Shown here piece after piece: positions 7,412-12,369 of a stretch of 12,369 nucleotides of DNA. Each line of letters starts with the position of its first letter. Within the stretch, counting starts at the first letter, position 1. The position numbers and the translations under genes were made by a program. The DNA is taken from assembly GCA_002402725.1 (NCBI GenBank), contig DHGL01000014.1, positions 1-12,369 of the forward strand, read 5' to 3'. The notes beneath the pieces are model-generated. The model saw nothing but the letters and a program-made list of their open reading frames with translations, made no database searches and had not been told where the DNA came from. This DNA comes from Anaerolineaceae bacterium UBA4799 (GTDB lineage Bacteria; Chloroflexota; Anaerolineae; Anaerolineales; Anaerolineaceae).

Positions 7412-7849
7412 TTGATACATATAAAGATCCCGAAAACCAAAGATGATTTTAAGATCTATTACGACCTGCGTTATAAAGTTTTACGTGAACCGTGGGGTCA
7501 GCCGCGTGGAACCGAGAAGGATGATTACGAACCCATCTCGCATCATTTCATGGCGGTAAATGATCAAGACAAGGAAGTTGTGGGTTGCGTCAAATTCTTT
7601 GAGAAAGAACCTGGTGTTGCCTGGGTTTCTCATCTGGCGGTGAAATCCGCTTTGCAGCGTACCGGCATCGGCAGACAGCTATTGGGGTATGTCGAAGCGC
7701 AGGCCCGCGAACTGGGGTATAAGAAGATAGGCTGCCAATCTCGCTTGAACACGACCGATTACTTTGAGAAGGCTGGTTATAAAGTCCACGGTCTTCCTAC
7801 CCGTTATTTTGGTACCACCCAGGTGGTATGGATGGAAAAAGAACTTTAA
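7412..7849 (+). CDS. GNAT-family N-acetyltransferase
   Basis: Probable cytoplasmic acetyl-CoA-dependent acyltransferase of the GNAT fold, 145 aa from TTG 7412. The acetyl-CoA pyrophosphate loop is QRTGIGRQLL, preceded by strand VSHLAVKSA; the C-terminal part NTTDYFEKAGY is typical of motif B. The N-terminal IHIKIPKTKDDFKIYYDLRY and REPWGQPRG segments recall a common small GNAT type annotated only by family. Start choice: TTG 7412 has GAGGT (7401-7405) at a six-base spacing and gives the usual short N-terminus. An ATG five codons upstream (7397) has no ribosome binding site but is possible. It seems to have its own promoter and is not clearly part of the transporter operon. The acceptor substrate is unknown. 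Confidence 0.85.
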   Translation: MIHIKIPKTKDDFKIYYDLRYKVLREPWGQPRGTEKDDYEPISHHFMAVNDQDKEVVGCVKFFEKEPGVAWVSHLAVKSALQRTGIGRQLLGYVEAQARELGYKKIGCQSRLNTTDYFEKAGYKVHGLPTRYFGTTQVVWMEKEL

Positions 7850-7861
7850 TCGAAATTACTT

Positions 7862-7902
7862 ATTAAAAAATTCGCCCCCGTGTTGTGTTGCACGCACGGG
7901 GG
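7862..7902 (-). terminator. Rho-independent terminator of the TerC gene, possibly bidirectional
   Basis: The arms CCCCCGTG (7875-7882) and CACGGGGG (7895-7902) form an 8-bp GC-rich stem. On the - strand it starts 12 bases past the TerC stop and is followed by a six-base T-tract (complement of 7865-7870), a classical terminator. On the + strand it lies 25 bases after the acetyltransferase stop, but the following bases are only loosely T-rich, so it may stop that transcript less efficiently. Confidence 0.85.
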
Positions 7903-7914
7903 TATGTGATTTAT

Positions 7915-8784
7915 TTATTCAGCCGGTGTTGGTGTCGCATGGCGGGGTGTAAAAAGTTTTGATATGAGGGTGAAGATTCCTTTTAGAGGGGCGAAGATCC
8001 AGGTGATGAGACCGTTAATCAAGGCGAAACCCTGGCTTAACCAGATCAGTAACGGGCGGAAAACTTTCAAGATCTTGAAGCGTTCATAAGCCAGGGCGAG
8101 CAAGATGGTGGCAACGGATATGCCAAACCGGGTCCAATCTCCGATGTGCACATGACCAAGGTCCTCAATTAATAGCTCCACACCGATATTCAAAACAAGG
8201 ATGTAAGCCGCGGTTTTCAGGACGGGAGCTTTCTCGACCACTTTGCTGAAGATGCCAGCCGCAAAACGCATCAGCAGGATGCCGATGGCCACACCCATCA
8301 TCACCACCCAAAGCTTATCGGAAAGGGACACCGCGGCCACGACGTTGTCAAGGCTGAAGGCCAGATCCATCAGTTCCACCGCCAGCACAGTAGACCAGAA
8401 GGTGCGCACCTTTACCGGGCGGTCTTCACCTTCTTCACCACCGCTATAACCATGCGCGCTCAGGTCGTCCAGCGCCAGTTTAATCAGATAAGCCGCGCCG
8501 ACCAACTTTAACCACGGATTTTGTATCACATAGCTGGCAGCCACCAACATGATCCCTCTACCCAGGTAGGCACCGATAAGGCCCACTTTCAAAGCGGCGG
8601 TGCGCTGCGGTCCGATTACTTTATTTACCACGACACCGAACCCGGCAAGACTCTTCGGCCATGGAACAGGCTCATGGTCAGGGAGAGGCGTGACCATTGC
8701 GCCGAGTACGGCGGCATTATCAATGGACAGGATGCCTTCGAGGAAAATAAGTTGAAGGATGATCACGATAAAAGCAAAATCCAT
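7915..8784 (-). CDS. TerC-family integral membrane protein
   Basis: Multi-pass inner-membrane protein (289 aa) of the TerC family, linked in other bacteria to metal ion (notably manganese) export, tellurite resistance and metalation of exported proteins. The two hallmark acidic repeats are present: LEGILSIDNAAVLGAM near residues 15-30 and VELMDLAFSLDNVVAAVSLS around 135-155. About seven to nine hydrophobic stretches are visible; the C-terminus is short and basic, then Pro/Thr-rich. AAGGAG with a seven-base spacer precedes the ATG. It is a single-gene unit, convergent with the acetyltransferase. I looked in the leader for the manganese-sensing yybP-ykoY riboswitch often found before terC-like genes and did not recognise it. 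The specific ion is not determinable here. Confidence 0.93.
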   Translation of the reverse strand: MDFAFIVIILQLIFLEGILSIDNAAVLGAMVTPLPDHEPVPWPKSLAGFGVVVNKVIGPQRTAALKVGLIGAYLGRGIMLVAASYVIQNPWLKLVGAAYLIKLALDDLSAHGYSGGEEGEDRPVKVRTFWSTVLAVELMDLAFSLDNVVAAVSLSDKLWVVMMGVAIGILLMRFAAGIFSKVVEKAPVLKTAAYILVLNIGVELLIEDLGHVHIGDWTRFGISVATILLALAYERFKILKVFRPLLIWLSQGFALINGLITWIFAPLKGIFTLISKLFTPRHATPTPAE

Positions 8785-9103
8785 TTTTTACTCCTTAAGG
8801 ACACTCACCCTGCGGAAACAGGGAGATAACACTTGCTATCGATATCAGGGATAATTTACACCAGGTGTGGTGATAAGAAAACTGGATTAATACCCGATTA
8901 TTGCGGATATATGTCATTAAGTAATGGCTAAAATTACTCATGAATGGTTTAGAGAAAGGTACTTTCAGCAATTGCTCCCATCCATCTGCCCGAGATAACT
9001 TGTGATTCAATGAGGTGGTTCCGTCAACCTCACGTGCTGGCGCGAATCTCACAACATGTTGTATCTATCGTTATCATTCCATGTTCCGCGCTGCCGGTTT
9101 TAA

Positions 9104-9277
9104 AGCGTGATCGCGCTAGAACCCGGCATGGTGGTTTGCTTTGAGCGCAATACTTACACTATCGCCCGCATGCGCGCAGCCGGGATTGAAGTGCTGCCAA
9201 TAGCGGGTTTTGAACTGGGAGAAGGCCGCGGCGGTGGTCATTACCTGACCTGCCCGATTTTACGCGTGAGGCTGTGA
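9104..9277 (+). pseudogene. Arginine deiminase C-terminal remnant
   Basis: The frame at 9104-9277 translates to 57 codons resembling the last part of arginine deiminase, which hydrolyses arginine to citrulline and ammonia. Matching segments are [32 protein letters not shown] and [12 protein letters not shown]. Known enzymes end with a similar EPGVVV, a later ELGRGRGG and GHCMTCPI, where the first Cys is the nucleophile. Here that Cys is Tyr (codon TAC at 9242), so even this piece could not be catalytic. A TAA stands at 9101-9103 directly upstream in frame, there is no start site, and I found no trace of the remaining roughly 350 residues upstream. I take it as a degraded relic left by deletion. 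Confidence 0.75.
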
Positions 9278-9280
9278 TTT

Positions 9281-9291
9281 TGTTATATAAT
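9281..9291 (+). promoter_or_regulatory. -10 region of the GlsB-like gene
   Basis: The bases TGTTATATAAT contain either an extended -10 (TG, one base, TATATA at 9284-9289) or a perfect TATAAT at 9286-9291. No convincing -35 is seen. Transcription would start near 9297, a short distance before the ribosome binding site AAGGAGG (about 9313-9319). The element lies just after the stop of the arginine deiminase relic. Confidence 0.5.
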
Positions 9292-9325
9292 CTTAATAAA
9301 GAAAAAGTAATAAAGGAGGATAGTA

Positions 9326-9574
9326 ATGAATATATTGATTTGGATTCTTGTAGGCGCAATCGCGGGTTTTCTGGCTGACTGGGTCATCAAAGGCATCAAC
9401 ATGGGTTTGCTTGGTAAACTCATCGTTGGAATCCTCGGGGGTTTCCTTGGCGGCTGGCTCTTCGGGCTGTTGGGCATCAACCTTGGAGGCGGCGTTCTAG
9501 GCGCGATTCTCTCAGCGTTCGTGGGCGCCGTTATCCTGCTCATGCTGCTGCTGCTGATCCGCCGCAAGCGATAA
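9326..9574 (+). CDS. GlsB/YeaQ/YmgE-family small membrane protein
   Basis: Small glycine-rich membrane protein (82 aa) of the family once called transglycosylase-associated proteins, often induced by general stress; no enzymatic activity is established. Three hydrophobic segments are visible: about 3-20 (LIWILVGAIAGFLADW), 29-49 with the Gly-rich VGILGGFLGGWLFG, and 56-78. The C-terminus is basic (IRRKR), consistent with a cytoplasmic tail. Length and Gly pattern match the family. A strong AAGGAGG precedes the ATG by about six bases. The gene has its own promoter and terminator, so it is a single-gene unit. Confidence 0.9.
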   Translation: MNILIWILVGAIAGFLADWVIKGINMGLLGKLIVGILGGFLGGWLFGLLGINLGGGVLGAILSAFVGAVILLMLLLLIRRKR

Positions 9575-9596
9575 CTCGCTGCTACCTTATACAACA

Positions 9597-9634
9597 TTCC
9601 CCGCGAGATGCATCTCGCGGGGAAATTTTATTTT
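9597..9634 (+). terminator. Rho-independent terminator of the GlsB-like gene
   Basis: The 28 bases at 9597-9624 are a perfect palindrome (left arm TTCCCCGCGAGATG) that folds into a GC-rich stem of about 12 bp, followed by AAATTTTATTTT. It lies 22 bases after the stop. On the - strand it follows the MocA gene by about 26 bases, but no T-tract follows there, so it probably acts mainly for the + strand. Confidence 0.88.
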
Positions 9635-9650
9635 GGAATCTAATCAGGTA

Positions 9651-10277
9651 TTAAAGCCGAGGGGCGGGCTTTTCGAGCAGCCTTTGATAATCCTCCGGCG
9701 AATCAACATCGAAAACCAGGTCTGGTTCTTCAAACGGAATCAGTTTCACCGGGTATTGCGAAAAGAGTAACCGCGCACCGGTATCACCGCTCAGCCGTCC
9801 CAGCGGTTCAAAGGTTCGCCGTTCCAGCAGAACAGGGTTGGCGCGCTTGCCTTTATGAGTCGGGATGAGAATTACCTCCGCGGGTTCATCCTGTTGGTAA
9901 ACACGCAGCAATTCACGCGGCACGCGCGGGGGGATATGCGGCTGGTCACCCAAAAAAACCAACACCGCGTCGACATCTTCAGGCAGCATATACACTCCCG
10001 CCTTTACAGAACTGCTTTGACCAGTTTGCCAATCGGGATTATGTGTAAAAATCAACGGAAGTCCATCAAGCGCCTGCCGGATTTCTTCTGCGTTGGCGCC
10101 GGTAACCACGACCACCGGCGCGCAACCCGCGTACAACGCCAGGCATGCCACCCAGCGGACCAGCGGTTGACCGTGCCAGTCCAGCAGCAGCTTGGGTTGC
10201 CCCATACGTGTTGACCCGCCAGCCGCCAGGATGATGGCCGCGACTTTCTTGTGGCTGTAAATACCAGAATTATCCAT
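9651..10277 (-). CDS. MocA-like nucleotidyltransferase for molybdenum cofactor
   Basis: Probable CTP:molybdopterin cytidylyltransferase (208 aa), making the MCD form of the cofactor used by xanthine-dehydrogenase-type hydroxylases. It has the MobA-like NTP-transferase signature LAAGGSTRMGQPKLLL (17-32), then TGQSSSVKAG (85-94), the metal-binding GDQP (110-113) and the late SGDTGARLLF. Some relatives transfer other nucleotides, so MCD formation is family inference supported by the XdhC neighbour. I start it at 10277, where ATGGATAA overlaps the xdhC stop by 8 bases and the protein begins with MDNSGIYSHK just before the nucleotide-binding strand. A longer in-frame start at 10349 would add 24 residues from inside xdhC. 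Confidence 0.88.
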   Translation of the reverse strand: MDNSGIYSHKKVAAIILAAGGSTRMGQPKLLLDWHGQPLVRWVACLALYAGCAPVVVVTGANAEEIRQALDGLPLIFTHNPDWQTGQSSSVKAGVYMLPEDVDAVLVFLGDQPHIPPRVPRELLRVYQQDEPAEVILIPTHKGKRANPVLLERRTFEPLGRLSGDTGARLLFSQYPVKLIPFEEPDLVFDVDSPEDYQRLLEKPAPRL

Positions 10278-11310
10278 CACTAGAATGGGCGGTCGCCACA
10301 ATTTCGGCCATGATCGATAAAGCGATTTCCTCCGGTTGCCGGGCGCCAATCTTCAGCCCCACCGGGGCGTGAATACGTTTGAGGTCTTCCTCTCTCGCAC
10401 CTTCCGCCAGCAGTGCCTCCAACCTTTTGGCGTGGGTCGTACGCGAACCTAACGCGCCGATGTACCTGGCTGGGCTGGTAATGGCGAACAGCAGCGCCGG
10501 GTTATCGAGCTTGTCATCATGGCTCAAGGTAACCACGCAGGTCGCCGCATCCAGTTTCAGTTGCTGCAGCACATCAGCCGGCCATCCAATGATGAGTTCG
10601 TCCGCGTGCGGGAAGCGCTCACGGGTAGCGAAAGCTGAACGCGCGTCCACCACAATAGTGTGGAAAGCGAGGGTTTTTGCCAGCGCGACCAGCGGAATGG
10701 CGATGTGAGATGCGCCAATGATGACCAGGCGCGGCGGTGGGACGATGAAGTCTGCGAACACAATTTCACCGTTTCTCAATTCTATTTGCAGCGGGGTGCG
10801 CGTCGCCCAGTTTTCCGGCAGGCTACTGATGGCTTCATGGTCAAGGTCCGTGTTCCCCAGGCTGCCGCTGATTTCGCCGCCCGGTAGCACCAGCATTTTT
10901 CTGCCTGTACCGGCTCCACGAACAACGGTGAGCAGCACAGCCAGCCGATTCTCAGCCAGGCTGCGCGCCAGCGCTGGCAGAATGGCTTGCCAGGCGGGAG
11001 TATCCATCGCTTCGACAAAGATTTCGACCGCACCACCGCATGAAAGCCCCACATCCCAGGCCTGCTGGTCGGTGACGCCGTAACTTAATAATCTGGGTGC
11101 GCCTGACCTTAGTACTTCACTCGCTTCTTCAAATACCGCGCCTTCCACACAGCCGCCTGTGACCGACCCGTGGATGGCCCCGCTGTTGGAGATGATCAGT
11201 TTCGACCCTTCCGGGCGCAACGAAGAACCGGTAACTTTGATGACCGTTGCCAGAGCGATGCGCTGTTTTTCATCCTGCCATTGCTGTACGATTTGCCAGA
11301 TATCCCGCAT
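10270..11310 (-). CDS. XdhC/CoxI-family molybdenum hydroxylase maturation factor
   Basis: Cytoplasmic maturation protein (346 aa). XdhC-family members bind the molybdenum cofactor, promote its sulfuration and insert it into xanthine-dehydrogenase-type or CO-dehydrogenase-type enzymes. The N-terminal XdhC-CoxI domain shows GSSLRPEGSKLII (28-40), VTGGCVEGAV (50-59) and GLSCGGAVEIFVE (88-100), with Cys54 and Cys91. The C-terminal Rossmann domain has LVIIGASHIA (195-204), Asp222, LSHDDKLD (262-269) and YIGALGSRTTHAKR (283-296). Length and both domains are complete. AAGGAGAG lies seven bases before the ATG. It overlaps mocA, and the upstream kinase ends 69 bases away, so all three are probably co-transcribed. 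The target hydroxylase is not in the window. Confidence 0.93.
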   Translation of the reverse strand: MRDIWQIVQQWQDEKQRIALATVIKVTGSSLRPEGSKLIISNSGAIHGSVTGGCVEGAVFEEASEVLRSGAPRLLSYGVTDQQAWDVGLSCGGAVEIFVEAMDTPAWQAILPALARSLAENRLAVLLTVVRGAGTGRKMLVLPGGEISGSLGNTDLDHEAISSLPENWATRTPLQIELRNGEIVFADFIVPPPRLVIIGASHIAIPLVALAKTLAFHTIVVDARSAFATRERFPHADELIIGWPADVLQQLKLDAATCVVTLSHDDKLDNPALLFAITSPARYIGALGSRTTHAKRLEALLAEGAREEDLKRIHAPVGLKIGARQPEEIALSIMAEIVATAHSSDG

Positions 11311-11379
11311 AAAGATTCTCTCCTTCCATTCATCTATGAATACCAGTAAAATCGATTAATTTCAACCCTCCCGGGTTTG

Positions 11380-12291
11380 TCAGTGCTCACTGCGGATTAA
11401 CGCGCGTGCCGTTTCCAGGTCTGGTATTCCCAAGCGGCCGCCGGGGCGTGTTGACTTAAGTGCAGCGCTGGCGTTTGCCAGTGTTACCGCGTCTGCAATG
11501 CTTTCTCCGCGCGCGATGGCGGCGGCGTAAACCCCGTGGAAGACATCTCCGCAGCCGGTGGTATCCACAACGCTCACCTGATTCCCCGGCACATGCACCG
11601 CGGGCATACCCCTTTGCGCGTACCAGCAACCATTTTCGCCCGCGGTGACCACACAGCAGGCGCGTTGCACACTGCATAGCGCAGTTGCCATTTCCGCTTC
11701 TGTGTCTTTAGCGCTGAGGGTATGGGCAAGCTCGTTACCAATGACCAGGTGGTCGATGAGCGGCAGCAATGTTGCCAGTTCGGGTGGAGGATCAGGTTCC
11801 ACATCAGCGATGACCGGGATGCCCAGTGAGCGGGCGATGCGCGCGGCCTTGATGCCCGCCTGGCTTGAATTGTCATCCACGAAGAGCACCCTGGTTCGCG
11901 AAATCAACTCGGGAGTGATCAGTCGCGGTGGCGGGCTGACATTGCCGCCGCTGTGCAAAATGGTACGCGTGTGCTTTTGGGTGTCCACGATGATGATGGA
12001 ATGATAAGGGCTGCCTTCCTCGTCCTGGTGGCAGGGGGAGGTATCAACCCCTTCCTTTTCCAGTTCAGTCATCGTGAAAAGCGAAAGGTCATCGAACCCC
12101 AACCGGCAGCAGAAAGCCGCCCGCGCGCCTTGCCTGGCGGCCGCGACCATGGCTGTGGCTGTCTGACCGCCTCCCTGGCGTATGGATTCGAGGATATTGA
12201 CCTTGCTGTCGGCTTCAGGGAAGCGCTCCACCAGCAGCAGGTCATCCACCGCTGCGGTGCCAATCCCCAAAACATCCCAGGTGACCGTCAT
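11380..12291 (-). CDS. PfkB-family carbohydrate kinase (second copy, ribokinase-like)
   Basis: Cytoplasmic PfkB/ribokinase-family kinase (303 aa from ATG 12291). Visible are the start strand WDVLGIGTAAVDDLL, the substrate-lid motif RQGGGQTATAMVAAARQGA (39-57) and the ATP-site motif VVDTTGCGDVFHG with catalytic Asp249; Cys replaces the usual Ala in GAGD. This looks closer to ketohexokinase/sulfofructose-kinase-like members than the kinase at 4681, but the substrate cannot be assigned. I chose ATG 12291 because AGGA lies seven bases upstream and the protein then begins just before the first strand. An ATG at 12324 would add 11 residues with a weaker site. It is the first gene of the - strand unit with xdhC and mocA. 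Confidence 0.88.
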   Translation of the reverse strand: MTVTWDVLGIGTAAVDDLLLVERFPEADSKVNILESIRQGGGQTATAMVAAARQGARAAFCCRLGFDDLSLFTMTELEKEGVDTSPCHQDEEGSPYHSIIIVDTQKHTRTILHSGGNVSPPPRLITPELISRTRVLFVDDNSSQAGIKAARIARSLGIPVIADVEPDPPPELATLLPLIDHLVIGNELAHTLSAKDTEAEMATALCSVQRACCVVTAGENGCWYAQRGMPAVHVPGNQVSVVDTTGCGDVFHGVYAAAIARGESIADAVTLANASAALKSTRPGGRLGIPDLETARALIRSEH

Positions 12292-12369
12292 TTTTTCATC
12301 CTGTGCTGCCGATAATACTACCATAACCCGGCATTCCCATTACGTGTTCATAAACTGTATACTATGTGC
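12292..12369 (-). other. Upstream region of the second kinase
   Basis: These 78 bases should contain the promoter of the kinase-xdhC-mocA unit. On the - strand there are AT-rich stretches such as GTATTAT and TTTATG, but I find no -35/-10 pair with good spacing, and the upstream limit is cut by the window edge. Confidence 0.3.

Larger units (their letters stand above)
8785..9325. other. Intergenic region between divergent terC and GlsB genes
   Basis: About 540 bases without an intact gene. The part next to terC (8785-8900) holds its ribosome binding site and a small inverted repeat ACACC-A-GGTGT (8859-8869) that could be an operator. From about 8900 to 9100 I recognise no coding similarity, RNA gene or repeat. 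From 9104 to 9277 there is a decayed fragment of arginine deiminase, and a -10 element and ribosome binding site for the GlsB gene follow. Confidence 0.6.

Noticed and set aside
8785..8900. yybP-ykoY manganese riboswitch before terC
   Set aside because: Such riboswitches often precede terC-like genes, but I could not find the conserved loop sequences or the multi-stem layout.
8795..9052. 85-residue reading frame on the - strand upstream of terC
   Set aside because: No clear ribosome binding site, no family similarity, and it covers the likely terC promoter/leader.
11364..11377. Small inverted repeat AACCC/GGGTT between second kinase and xdhC
   Set aside because: A 5-bp stem with no adjacent T-tract on the - strand; could be chance.

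Overview
The window (about 12.4 kb, moderately GC-rich) reads as a chromosomal stretch of a Chloroflexota bacterium, most likely Anaerolineae-like. The main clue is the solute-binding lipoprotein, whose Cys is followed by a long Thr/Glu/Ala/Pro linker of the kind common in that phylum. This placement is inference from style, not from a marker gene. There is no rRNA, tRNA, CRISPR array, insertion sequence or phage gene.

Region 1 (1-7342, + strand) looks like one operon behind a good sigma70-type promoter. It holds a binding lipoprotein, an unusual fused permease and an ATPase (an AfuABC/FbpABC-type importer), then a PfkB-family kinase, a malic enzyme and an OsmC-family redox protein. The genes are tightly packed: ATPase/kinase overlap by 8 bases, kinase/malic enzyme by 4, and malic enzyme/OsmC are 8 bases apart. 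The binding protein lacks the Tyr-Tyr pair of classical ferric-binding proteins. With a sugar kinase alongside, a phosphorylated sugar or other organic anion is a more likely cargo than iron, but this is not proven.

The most important observation is at 6839-7342. The OsmC-family gene is interrupted by one in-frame TGA (7055-7057), exactly where the family has its first catalytic cysteine. Just after it is a hairpin (7072-7086) with a GGU loop beginning 21 nt past the TGA, which fits the bacterial SECIS pattern. I read this as an OsmC-like selenoprotein (Sec73, resolving Cys144) rather than two small genes or a dead gene.

Region 2 (7343-9650) holds single genes: a GNAT acetyltransferase (+), a TerC-family membrane protein (-), a decayed C-terminal fragment of arginine deiminase (+) and a GlsB/YeaQ-type small membrane protein (+). 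Strong hairpin terminators follow terC and the GlsB gene.

Region 3 (9651-12369, - strand) is a probable three-gene unit: a second PfkB-family kinase, then xdhC and a mocA-like nucleotidyltransferase, the last two overlapping by 8 bases. XdhC and MocA mature the molybdenum cofactor of xanthine-dehydrogenase-type hydroxylases, but no such hydroxylase lies in the window.
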